Shown here piece by piece: positions 1 to 10,437 of a stretch of 64,000 bases of DNA. Numbering within the stretch: position 1 is the stretch's first letter; every line of letters begins with the position of its first letter. Source of the stretch: Straminergon stramineum (Eukaryota; Streptophyta; Bryopsida; Hypnales; Calliergonaceae); contig OY987263.1 in the NCBI GenBank assembly GCA_963920665.1, positions 28,508,547 through 28,572,546 on the forward strand, given 5' to 3'. Below the pieces are notes generated by a model. The model ran no database searches and was not told the DNA's origin. It was given only the letters and a program-made list of their open reading frames with translations. The position numbers and the translations under genes were made by a program.

Positions 1-586
1 AAATGTCCCAATTGAATTTTCTTCACCAAAATTCTATGTCCAAAAAGTTGTCCCAATAAATACAATTGGGACATTTTTAATTTGTAGAAAATAAGAAAAT
101 AAATTTTCAAAAAAACGAAAAATTGGCCATTGGAAAAGACTTCATAGTGATGAGATTTGATTTTTAAAATGAGGTCAAAACCATCTCTAATGTTTATAAA
201 TGCACGTGCAAAAGAGGCCTCTTTGCACAAACATGGAAGACATAAAATAATGTTTTTTTAGATGCCCTTTGGTAGGCACATGTCTACCTACTATAGGAAT
301 ATACCACATAAATTTCAACCAAAAATCATTAATTTGAACCGGTATTTAGTATAAAAAAAACCTAAACTTGAAAGTGTGACATATTAATGAAATTGACATT
401 TAAATATAAAATACAAATATAAATATAAAAATTTCTAAAAAATAAGAAATATGATGACAATCAAGTTAACTAGATATAGATTTTTCATTTTTGGCATTGG
501 GTTTAAAATTCATAAGTTATAGTGGATGACAAGAGAGTCACTCTAATTGTGACGAGAAAATAAACAGGTGTTTCTTGCAATGACCT
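1..586. repeat. Right half of large palindromic repeat (copy 1, cut by window edge)
   Basis: This stretch matches 37550-38128 almost base for base. There the same sequence forms the loop and right arm of a complete palindrome of about 1.08 kb. Base 1 corresponds to the central loop of that element, so the left arm must lie outside the window. The outer end reads TTTCTTGCAATGACC near 571-585. No coding sequence is visible. Membership rests on direct comparison of the two copies; the transposon superfamily is not identified. Confidence 0.85.
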
Positions 587-1123
587 TGTAGGAGCTTGTT
601 CGAAATCCATTTTGATCCCAAAGGGGACAATGGGACTTTAGGAGTTAACCGGGTCGCAAATATAAATTCCAATATTTTCTCAAGGATAAACCTAGTTGTC
701 ATCTTTGGCATTTAGAGTTCAAGGCACAAAGTAAGCTTAAAGGAGATGACCCATTTCTGATCAACCTCCCATTCTTGCAGTTTAGATTGTTCCATTTCCG
801 ATGAATTGTAGGTGATAGCTCATGCACCACAAGACTCCGGGGACAATAAAAATGTTGAGGAGGTGTACATTGAAAACTTATATGATCACAATGTGTGCAT
901 TGGAAGCCTTACATCGATTTTGGAACCATCCTATGGTTGAAAATAGGTTTGCCTACATATCGAGAATGGGACAAAGAGAATCTTTACAAAAAAAATTTAT
1001 GATAATTTTTCTTTTAAGGGAAAATTTTTAGGAAATTATGAAATCCTTCTGAAATCTATTTCTCTACATGAGGAAATTTTTTCCTGAACTTTTCCCATGC
1101 CATAGATAGGTTGAATTGCACGA
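587..1123. other. Intergenic, no feature seen
   Basis: AT-rich sequence between the palindrome end and the first TTAA MITE. Short open frames here have no family resemblance and no splice context. I see nothing functional in it. Confidence 0.5.
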
Positions 1124-1346
1124 CCCTTAAAGGATGGATGGGTGACCACGGAAATCCTTCCTTTTGAAACCGTGTGACATCATCTACTTTAAAAAAAATA
1201 AAAAATACTCATTGGAGGTCAAAGTATTGTGGAAGACCTACCCTTTTCTCACAAAATTCCGAGGATGAATAGTCATAGTTCTATCCTACATGGAGAGATT
1301 CTTTGTCATCCATCGGACACGAAACGTCCGCTTCGAAGTTTAAGGG
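1124..1346 (+). mobile_element. TTAA-flanked MITE, family A copy 1 (223 bp)
   Basis: The element starts CCCTTAAAGGATGG at 1124 and ends TTTAAGGG at 1346, followed by TTAA (1347-1350). The left target copy has decayed. The interior (ACTCATTGGAGGTCAA, then ACAAAATTCCGAGGATGAAT, then TCTTTGTCATCCATCGGAC) is shared with copies at 17390, 27329 and 42655. TTAA target sites with termini beginning CCC are the known signature of the piggyBac superfamily; the assignment is inference because no transposase is present. It lies about 0.9 kb upstream of the LysM gene start. Confidence 0.8.
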
Positions 1347-2283
1347 TTAAGTGATCGGAAATGGGTGATCACCCTGATAGTCACGAACCAGCTCCACTGC
1401 TCCACTGCACACACATTTTGTGTGTGGCTTCAAAACTTGCAGTAAGTCAACATCACTGATAAACATTAATACGCTCACACGATTCCATACATCGAACGAC
1501 CCAATCACTCGCCTTTACAGTCGATAAGGATAATCCAGTAAATAACAAATTAAATTAATCAAATCAAAACCTTGAATTCATCAATTGCAACTTGGTCATT
1601 ACGTACAGTCTCCATCTGAATGTACGTGGACGATGCCATGTCGCGCTATTCACCTAAAAGAGAGCACATCAGTACGATTTATTGAGTAACATGAGTCACG
1701 GTAATCGTATTACTGTGGAGTCGCCTGAGAACCGCGTTGAATACCTCCCGCGGTAGGAAATGATATCTTCGAATCCCAATTAGAAATGCCCACATTTTTC
1801 ACGGTGGATCACCCGTGAAACAATGATCGAGTCCATGCCTATATTAAGAAAAGTACTCACAAACAAGAACCTTGTGTGGTACAGGAAGGGACCCATTCTA
1901 GATGATTGCAGGAAGTGCACATCCCGCCGTCGCCTGTGCCCGTAATTTTTTCATTTTTTTGCAGACATGAATGTGAGTGCCGCGGTAGATTTTTAGACTT
2001 ATTAATTACGAGTTTCGTCTCCTTTTGGTACCCCACCCGGCCGAGTGCAGGAAGAATCATTCATTGGTGTTGCTGCCACTCAGCCCGTATCTAAGGGTCC
2101 AACTGGCTGGGGATCCAGTGCGTCCACGGCGAAGTTTAGGTTTTGGCATCGCATCCGATATAAGTTAAGGACAATCCATTCGATTGACTATTTGGGTTAA
2201 GAGGAGGACGCATTTGAAGCTCTGTTTGCGTACGTTTGGGAGTTTGCAGAGTGGGGGATTGCGAAGAGAACAGGATTGCAGTC
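1347..2283 (+). promoter_or_regulatory. Upstream region and probable 5' leader of the LysM gene
   Basis: Base composition rises from the AT-rich background after about 1360, as upstream of the other genes in the window. No long conserved open frame is present. The transcription start cannot be placed from sequence. The leader just before the ATG (about 2200-2283) has no intervening splice signal that I can support. Confidence 0.4.
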
Positions 2284-3904
2284 ATGGGGCAGGGGAAGAG
2301 CAAGCACGGAGTTCAAGAAGCGCACGCCGTGACGACGCACCACCCCAAGCATACAGGTAATTCTTCTCTCAAATATTTTTTTCCTCTACTCTATCTCAAT
2401 TCAAGCCTCTAGGATCTTAATCTTTCGAGAGGTCGACTCGGCTTAATTTTGAATGTTGGAAGGCTAGTTTGTAGGATGTTTGTTCGAATAATTCTAGAGC
2501 TCGATCTGTCATAGGCCCATGCGAATTTCCGGTTCGATCTGTGGAGTTCTGTGCAGGTCATGGTCAATGTGTCTTATATATTCTAAGCAATCTCTCGCTT
2601 CTCAGTTCGAATTCTGAATTCCAATGGCGTTTGAAGTTTTCAGCGACCATAGCCTCGTTCAGAAAGTCGATGCAAACGCATATTTTCTGATACCTTGACC
2701 GGGCTCTACTCTCGATGGCACACTTCCTTGTGCAATCTTCAGAGTTACCTGTGGCTTAGAGAATGCCAAAGTAGCACATTTTAGTAGAGCTGGCTCCCAC
2801 GAAGGCAAGAAATGGGTAAGGAGACCTTGGTGATATTCCATAATGGCTTACTTACATTGGCCTTCTTATGATATCATGGCATTATGTCCGTGTACCATTT
2901 TGGACTACACAACCAACCCGTTGCAGGGAGTAGTGAGCGGGTTCTGGGACATTTGTAATGTCAAGTGCCCTCATCAGTCTACGGTACTCAGATTTGTGTT
3001 TTTTGTTGATCAAAGAAATCACAAAGAAGAGTAAGAGTAACGAGTTCTAACCCTCTTATGATGCTGACGAGAGAGTGACATAAATTACCTAGAAATTTGA
3101 ACTCGACGCTCAGTTTCTCTAAAGATACATACATCCATACTATTGGGATCGGTATCCTTACCTTGAGAGCGACAAAAGAACCCCTGTCAGAATGGAAGAT
3201 TGAAATTGGAGGGAAGGAGAGTGTAGTCATTTTACTCCCTGCCTCAAATTGGAATTATTTCTTCCCCTCTCATTCATATCAAGGTTACGACAATCGCCAT
3301 CGCTGAGGATGTACTGATGTGGTGTTCTTCGTAGAGCCTTGCTTGAGCACCTGGTTAGAGCCTTGATTGAGCATTTGTGGTGAGCCTTGATTGAGAAAGA
3401 TTGAATAGGATGCAACTAATTAACTAAGTAACTCAACACGTACGGAAGTTGTCTTTGGCAAAGGAAAAGTAGTGCGACCTTCGTAATGGTAGTATACAGT
3501 ATAACGTTAACATCTGTTGCCGCTTCCATGGCCGAGTTTCTGGACGTGTTCCATAGTCCATTAAATTCCACAGACTGGACTGATGCGTGTGTGCATGTGT
3601 GTATGGGGTTTCTGCAGGCCACGAAGGCGTGGGCCACGATCTGACGGACTGGAGCGACGAGCTGTTCAGTCGGCGCGTGCAGAAGGGCGACACGCTGTGG
3701 CACTTGAGCCAGCGCTACTTGGGCGACGGCACGCAGTGGCCCTACTTGCAGTCGGCTTGCGACCTGGACCGCGACCCGCACCACTTGCTCCCCGGACGCC
3801 CCATCACGCACCACTGCATCAACAAGGCCAAGGAGGAGGCTCGACACCACCACCACCACCACAAGAGCTCCTCCCATCGCGGACACTCCAGGTCTCACCA
3901 CTAG
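2284..3904 (+). CDS. Small intracellular LysM-domain protein (119 aa, two exons)
   Basis: Exons 2284-2356 and 3618-3904, joined through a Gly codon (G|GC) across a 1261-bp GT-AG intron. The 119-residue product has one LysM domain at about residues 43-87, with the typical motif GDTLW, then YLGDG and WPYLQ, ending LPGRPI. LysM domains bind N-acetylglucosamine polymers, but this protein has no signal peptide or membrane segment. It therefore resembles the small plant LysM-only proteins of unknown function rather than chitin receptors. The N-terminus MGQGKS fits the MGxxxS pattern for N-myristoylation (inference). The C-terminus is basic and His/Ser-rich, including a run of six histidines. The start is the first ATG that gives an open exon in phase with exon 2. 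Family assignment is firm; cellular role is not known. Confidence 0.85.
3334..3405. repeat. Three 24-bp tandem repeats in the LysM intron
   Basis: The motif GAGCCTTGMTTGAG starts at 3334, 3358 and 3382, an exact 24-bp period. It lies inside the single intron, about 210 bp before the acceptor. No function is evident. Confidence 0.8.
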
Positions 3905-3984
3905 CTCTTCCCATCACACCGTAATCGTCTGATCGATCCATCGAGCTAGTGGACCCAAATTCGTAGACACTGCAGGCTAGCTAC

Positions 3985-4790
3985 TAATGAAGTACTACAT
4001 TTGTGTAGTATTCTGTGCATGATAATGCATAGGGACATATGTTGTCATGCCTGTTGTAGCTGGTTAAATTTTCTGTTGCATTGCCCAGTGGAAGATTCGT
4101 ACAGAAATTCATAGACACTGACTGTTGCAAGCTATGTAGGATCACACTTTTATGTATAATTCTATGAAATTGGGGTTGCTTGTTGACATATGTTTACATG
4201 CTTGTGAGAGCCGGTCAATTTTCTGTTGCAAGGTGGAGTAGTACAGAAATTCTTAGTGACACTGTTGCTACATACTCCCTCCGCCCCAAAATAAGTGTCC
4301 GCATTGGAAACTCCAGTTGTTTTTTTCAGTAGTTTTGAGCAGATTGTATACATGGAGGCTCTTTTGGGCCCAATTTTTCTACATGGATTGTTTAGTGGTG
4401 ATATGAAATTTGGACCCTTCTGACTTAATATGCACCAAACAATTGCAATATGATCAATGAAATAGGTATAAAAACAACCATCATGTCATAAAAAAAAACA
4501 TGGTTCCGTTGAGGACACTTGTTTCGCGACGGAGGGAGTGTGATCATACTTTCATGTAAAATTCTACGAGGATGGAGGTGCCTGTCGACATATGTACGTT
4601 TGTGAGAACCGGTTTACTGTTGCAAAGTGGACGACTGAGTACATAAATGAATTGATACTAGACACCGTTTGCTACGTATGATCATACTTTTATGTAGAGT
4701 ATAATTCTCTGAGGATGGAGGTACGTGCCTGTCGACATATGTATGCTTGTGAGAGCCAGTTTTCTATTACACAGTACGACAATCTCAAGC
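3985..4790. repeat. Diverged tandem array (135-150 bp units) in the LysM 3' flank
   Basis: Four imperfect units are marked by the landmark GACATATG at 4034, 4185, 4587 and 4733. They share TTTTATGTA-AATTCT, GTGAGAGCCGGT, TTTCTGTTGCAA and GCTACRTA. The large step between units 2 and 3 is fully explained by the MITE at 4275-4538. Removing it gives steps of 151, 136 and 146 bp. Part of the array probably falls in the 3' untranslated region of the LysM transcript. Confidence 0.85.
4275..4538. mobile_element. Stowaway-type Tc1/mariner MITE (264 bp)
   Basis: Termini are CTCCCTCCGCCCCAAAATAA on the left and, reading inward from the right, CTCCCTCCGTCGCGAAACAA. These carry the CTCCCTCC ends known for plant Stowaway elements. 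The left target is TA (4273-4274); the right has decayed to TG (4539-4540). The neighbouring repeat-unit junction at about 4675-4690 reads CTACGTATGATCATAC, which is the expected empty site. There is no coding capacity. Confidence 0.92.
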
Positions 4791-4912
4791 TTGGTTGGGG
4801 TAGCTACGGGAGTTTGTAACGTGACTACTCATCTTGGGGTTGGGCGGTTGCATTGCCTTCGTTCGCCTGTGCCTGTGGTTCACAACTTGAAGACATCAGT
4901 ATTGATATTTAA

Positions 4913-5215
4913 CCCCTAAATGCCCAAGGCCTGTTTAGAGCTTCTTGAAATTTGCTCTAAATTGAGCAACAAGTCAACATTTTCATAAGTTGTACTAATT
5001 TCTTTTGAATTGTAACCGTACAAATTCAAACTAGACATGTTAGTGATCACATAGGAAAAAAAACACATAAGCATATCACTTATAGATTGAAAGATTATAA
5101 TGTATGATCATGAGGGTGTTAAAACTATGAAAATTTTTCAATTCTCTTAGTGCATGTCAACTCTAAAAAGTTGGTCACTAAAAAAATATAAGGTTATAGG
5201 GCCTAGCATGCACAA
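4913..5215 (+). repeat. Dispersed repeat, family B copy 1 (TTAA-bounded left end)
   Basis: It begins CCCCTAAATGCCCAAGG right after TTAA (4909-4912). It then runs through GAGCTTCTTGAAATTTGCTC, GATCACATAGGAAAA and GATTGAAAGATTATAATG to AAGTTGGTC and GGGCCTA. The same order of motifs recurs at 21662-21960 and 22173-22510. Only the first 300 bp match; the right end is not present here. Probably a truncated non-autonomous DNA element of the TTAA group. Confidence 0.65.
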
Positions 5216-6277
5216 CCTTTTCAGGACTGGGAAAGGCTTGTGTTTGGTTGTAAACAACTGAACATTGCATTACCCTAGTCAGTGTGAGTGGTTTTAATTT
5301 GGATTGAACAACAACAATATAAGTTATATGTGAATATATGTATTTTATCTCTTGGAGCTTTGCAGTACCAAAACTGGTGTAGTGTGACAAATTTCGTAGA
5401 CACACAAGGTAAAAGGGCTTACAATTGAACACTTGAACACATAATAGAGTAGTTTCCATTATTAAATTGTTATAACTAGTAAACTATGTGGTTAGATCTT
5501 ATTGGCAATTCAAAAAGGAATCCCAAATATTTTCTTCTAAACATTTTGGATATCACATGAAGTAACCAAGGTCTATCTATCTATATATAATTTATCTAAA
5601 TAATTTGAATTCTTTAGTTAATATGATCACTTCTTGGCTTTAAGACTAATCAAGTAAAAGCATGCTAAATATTGTCCATCTATTTTTTTTCTTGTCAATT
5701 GGGCAAGTTCCAATTTCCAATCTTTCATATTCTTGTCCTTCTTAATTTTGGATTTTTTTTTATTTTGAAAATTTTCATTTCATTTTTGAAGAGAACTTTG
5801 GTGGGATATCCTAGACAAAACAATCTAGAGGTTGGTTCACTATTCACTTCACCCACCTATGCTCTTTGATACTTAATAAACTAGTTTGAACCCATGACAC
5901 TAGCATGTAGTAGTTACAAATGTTCATGTGCATCTATTATATTCTAGAAGCATTATAATGAAGAAATTGAGAGATGACTTACATTATGTCTTTGAAGCAA
6001 AATATTCTAAGAAAATGGTGATTCAATGCACAAAATTTGAAGAAGCATAGAAATTTTTACAATGTATGTTTGGATAACAAAGACAACACATGCATACCAG
6101 GTAACGGATTTGGTTCATAAATTCTATCCACCAACATCTAAAATTACACATTTAATTCTATAAAGATTTTTAATTATTTATTTATCTTAGGGCCAATTAT
6201 TCAACATAAAGATATTTTCTTATGTAAAATTAGATATTGTATGTTTGTGGTTTTAAGCAAATTACCATGTATACAAG
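5216..6277. other. AT-rich intergenic DNA, no gene seen
   Basis: Low-GC sequence with poly-A/T runs and only short open frames. I see no conserved motif, splice pattern or intact element. Confidence 0.5.
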
Positions 6278-6995
6278 GGTGATTCGTGAAACACCTGTTG
6301 ATTTTGTTGCATTTTGCTGATTTTTTGGGGAGTACTTTAAAATTCAAATTTTATTTTTTTTAAATTAAAAAAATAGGACTAATGTATATACCTTTAAGAT
6401 GAATGTACCCATGGAAGGAATTGCATAGAAAAATTCTCTAAGTAGGAGAACTCGAAAAGTGCTAAGTCTCAAGAAAATATAGACTTTGATGTTTTAATTA
6501 AAGAAAAATAGTAAAAATAAGTAAATACACAAAATCAAAACTATCCATTTATAACAACCCTATGGAGATGGTCATTCACCAAAAAAACCACCAAAATAAT
6601 ATTTTATATGTTTCAAAATGCAAGTAAAACGAAGCTCACTTTGTAGACTTCCACACAACATATAATTAATTATTTTAAAAATTCTTTTGTCCATTATTTA
6701 TAAGTCTACTAGAAGACCATCTCCTCCAAATTTCAGCTCAAAATTCGTTTATTTAGGTACAAAATAGTACTAAAAACCTCCAAATTGGCAAGTGTGACAT
6801 TGAATTGGGCTCTATTTTTGGATAGTAAATTATTTTTGAAAGTTACAAAAAAAACATGCTAGGTCTATAATCGTCATGAGTACCTTCCCTATAAATCTTG
6901 AGTCATTTGGAGTCAAAACACAAAAGTTATGGCCAAAAATCAAATCAATATGCAACGTGTGATGCAAAATAGTACAAGTGTTTCATGCAATCACC
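6278..6995. mobile_element. Inverted-repeat element about 0.72 kb (palindrome-related ends)
   Basis: The left end reads GGGTGATTCGTGAAACAC. The right end, read inward, is AGGTGATTGCATGAAACAC. Similarity continues inward through a TTTGCATC/TTGCATTTTGC stretch. The ends resemble those of the large palindromes at 1 and 37046 (GGGTCATTGCAAGAAA), which suggests a shared family. No clear target duplication is visible, so exact ends carry a few bases of uncertainty. Confidence 0.6.
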
Positions 6996-9471
6996 TACTA
7001 AATGTGTTCTAATTAATAAATATTTTTATCATGTGTAGAAAAATTATTCTTCATATTGAGATTTTAATAATAATCTTGGATTAAACCATATACTACCTAT
7101 TTTCTAAACAAATTTAATTAACTAGAAGACATTGCAATAGCTTGTTCAAAAGACAAGTTTCTATATTATATTCCAAATTCTAATTTGTACCTATCAACAA
7201 GTAGATTTGGATTTTATGTCCAATTCAAACAATTCTATGATTTGTGGCGCACTTCCGTACCTTGGACTCAAAGCTTTAATTTCTTCACTTGCAACATGCT
7301 TCCATGCATTTTGGATTAGGTAAATTTTTGAACATTTTTTAGTGAGTGGAGAATAATTTGTAATTGCTTCAAGTTTGAAGACTTCTATAGCTTTGAAATA
7401 CACTCTATATTTGGTATATTCAACTTGTACAAAGACCATACAAATGTCACTATTGCATTGTACCATATGTGAGAATGGATGATAATAATGATCACTTGCA
7501 AGAATTGTATGTACATAATCATGACACACTTGAGCTTGGGTATTAAATATTATAAGTCCCATTTTGCTATGGTAGTTTGTTGGAATATTATAAATTAGAG
7601 TTTTGCAATAAAAAGAGTTTTTTCTAACAATTGCCTTGTTCAATTCCATCATCAAACTTGACCTATCTACTCTTAGAATGGATATGGAACATTAGAAGTC
7701 CTCCAAGCTTGTGTTGTTCATTTGTAAATTGCAACATCTCTATACAAATTTGTATTGTTGGTACATTTGCTATATATCCATCTGATCAGAGTAATTTGGT
7801 AAGAGTTGGTGTGGTAATCTACTAAAATGGTTATAGAATGTGTTTCCATACTTAGAGGATTTGTGATTGGTGGCAACTTTGTACATGTTCACATCAAAAG
7901 ATTATAGACAAAGAAGTTTGAAATCCCTCTAAAAGACAAAATACCTTCTCCAACATCTATAACTCTCCATTGGCATGGAGTAATGCTCTCTATCATATCA
8001 AAATGAATGATTTCATCCCTTCTAAACAATTCCGTTGTCTACTTAATGTCAAATTGATTTGCAAAGACTTATTTATTAACATTGGTTCTAATAATTGTTT
8101 AAGTCATCTGAATATTCAATTGAAATGCATACTACACCTTAGTGAAAGAGAGAGTGAGACAATAAAGATTATTTGAAAGCCTTCCCTCTAAGAAGGTGTT
8201 TTTTGTCTTTAAATAAAATTATGCAATTGAATTCTTTTGCATAAACATAGTTTCACTATTTTTCTTACTTAAACAAGGCCATTATGTACATTACATATAT
8301 AATGATAATATGAATGTATGTATTAAAATAGCCGAGAACTAATTCATCTATTAAAGATGAAAATTATAGAAATTTCAGAAAAAGTTAAAGAATAAAAATA
8401 AAAATGTATTACATTATAGAAAAAAGAGTTTAAAAAGTATCTTAGATTTTATAGATGTTTAAATTTCAAGTTGTATCCTATTATAACTAGCTTGATATTC
8501 GGTGGCAAACATTGGTACAAAGTAATTAAGATTGGAGTAATTAAATCTCTTGGGCTTAAAAGTGTCTACTTCTTAAATTGTACTCTACTTGTACGTTTTG
8601 CTTTTTTCTTTCTTCATCAATGTACAAATAGTGTACATTTTAGGAGGTGGACACATTTATAGATTACTACATTTCAACTTCAGAAATTCGTTAGAAATTT
8701 CAAAATTCTCCAAAATATATGAAGCAACTTGGGTTAGATGCCAATTCCATTTGTCTTTCAATAAAAATTTACTAAAACATTATTTCAAGAAGTCTTAACT
8801 CTTCAAATTAATTTCTTAAATAGGCACTTAATGGACCTCCTATCTTTCCTCCAAACTACCCTAATAAAATTATTCTTCATCTTCAAGTTTCCATTCCAAA
8901 TGAATTCGAATGTCAATTCCAAAAGTTTGTTAAGGTAGATGTTAAAACGGTCATTCGAAGTCTCTATTTAACTCCTAGGGAAAACACTAGCCATAATTTT
9001 TTTACTTTCCACTCACTAATAAAATCTGAAATTTTTGAGTTTGAGTTTGAAACTATAAGCGTCAAATTAGTTAAGAAAGGTGAAGAACACATGACACCAA
9101 ATGATCCCAAAACTAGTGTATGGAATTTAGTGCAAATGCTACCTTGAAGACAAATAAGCATCAATTGTGGGTTCCTTAAGAGTGAGTAGTATCAAAGGAA
9201 AAAAATCAAAAAGAAAGGATTTTGCAAGTTGTGAAGGATTATTGGGATTACTATAATATAAAATTGACGAATAGATGCTAATTCCAACATAGAAGAAGTT
9301 ACATATTTTGCAAATCAGCTATCAAAAAAGGATGTTGCAATTTTGGCTAAAATGTCTCTATTAAAGGCCCTTTTCTACAATGAACTAGTAGTGAAAGGAT
9401 TTTTTTGGATAGGAACTTAGTTGATTTTAGCCAATTTAGGGTTAGGTGCAGGACCCTAATCTATCATAAAA
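6996..9471. other. AT-rich decayed repeat DNA
   Basis: Gene-free. It contains one open frame of unknown origin (7194-7652, minus strand). Several stretches resemble sequence in the 25.7-27 kb region, for example an ATTGCAA-TCTCTATACAA block near 7727 and 25897. This is consistent with old members of a common transposon family. No terminal repeats could be fixed. Confidence 0.5.
7194..7652 (-). pseudogene. Unidentified 152-codon open frame, probable transposon remnant
   Basis: An uninterrupted minus-strand frame with an ATG start at 7652 encodes 152 residues, long for DNA of this AT content. The C-terminal half (for example WKHVASEEIKALSPRYGSA, then IIELFELD) looks protein-like, but I recognise no family. 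It has no introns, promoter context or GC shift like the real genes here. The best reading is a decayed transposon protein; a genuine orphan gene cannot be excluded. Confidence 0.25.
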
Positions 9472-9473
9472 TA

Positions 9474-9944
9474 AGGTAAAACAACCTATTACAGACCTTT
9501 TATCCATTGCAGACTCCTAAGAATGACCCCATTACGGGGGTTTTTTAGGTATTGAGATTTGGGTCACATTCAACGTCTTAGCTAATTGGAATGGAGTAAT
9601 TAGTGACCACAATAGGAATTTTCAATTTTTTGGTGTTAGTTCATTGTAGGAAGTGCCTTTTTCAAGTCTTTTGTGTCAAAAAATATTGTGATTGCAATAG
9701 GTGAGTAAGATGAGTGTTATTGATTAGTTTTTGTTGGTTTTGGTGTAGTCTACAAACTCTTTTAGGCTGTGATGAGCTGAACACTTCAAAAATTCATAAC
9801 AAATTCACACTTTGTCGAAAAAATATAGTTTCAAATGCTCTCGCCATTTCTATCACTTGACTTCTCTGGAAAAAAAAAGTAGAAAATTTCAGAAATGACA
9901 AGAGGGCAAACCCCCCATTTGGTCCGTAATGGGCTGTTTTACCT
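9474..9944. mobile_element. TA-flanked MITE, AGGTAAAAC family (471 bp)
   Basis: Inverted termini of 24 bp: left AGGTAAAACAACCTATTACA, and right (read inward) AGGTAAAACAGCCCATTACG. Both sides are bounded by TA (9472-9473 and 9945-9946), the Tc1/mariner-type target. The same terminal motif and TA target are seen at 23291-23582 and 54095-54246. It ends about 490 bp upstream of the SNM1-like start codon, so it sits in or next to that promoter. Confidence 0.85.
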
Positions 9945-9946
9945 TA

Positions 9947-10437
9947 GAGGTAATTTTTTTTTTTACATTTACGCTTGACCGGGGGACTTCCAATGACCCT
10001 TTGGACGTCCTGCGTTCGTCAGGGGATCTGAATTTCCCACTTTATTCCGATTCCCAACTCCCGAAGGTTTTCAAACTTTGGCCTCAATAGGAGAATGTTC
10101 TTGCCCTCTGGAGCTTCGCCTTCACTCTCCCTCCTCCGCCATCGCCATCGCCACAGGTGCTCTCATCATGGATGCCTCCCATTCCTTACCGGCTGTTTTC
10201 GTTTCTTTGCTTCGGTCATGGAGGAATGGAGCTTAGGGATTTGATCTGCTGCTGCTGGAAGGCGGCGCTACTTCGACGTGGAGAAGATGGGCAGTTTATT
10301 TGGCTCTTCTGGCCTTGCGCGAAGCTTTTCTTAGGTCAGTTGGATGATTGGTGAATTGATGTGGTTTGATGTTTCCTGGCGGCTTTTAAGGGTGACGGTA
10401 CTTGTAGAAGTGGTTGGTTTGCGGTCCTGTAGGAAAG
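9947..10437 (+). promoter_or_regulatory. Promoter and 5' leader of the SNM1-like gene
   Basis: Composition shifts to GC-richer sequence at about 9975, with a pyrimidine-rich stretch and CCATCGCCATCGCC near 10138. In-frame stops precede the ATG at 10438, so the coding region does not extend upstream without splicing. The exact transcription start is not visible. Confidence 0.45.

Noticed and set aside
1765..1785. tRNA-like TTCGAATCCC
   Set aside because: No acceptor, D or anticodon stems can be folded around it.
3416..3901. 161-codon minus-strand open frame overlapping LysM exon 2
   Set aside because: It is the antisense shadow of a GC-rich real exon, with Val/Ala-rich low-complexity translation and no domain.
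10414..10437. Eight extra N-terminal codons for the SNM1-like protein
   Set aside because: The frame is open but begins with TTG; the first ATG is at 10438.
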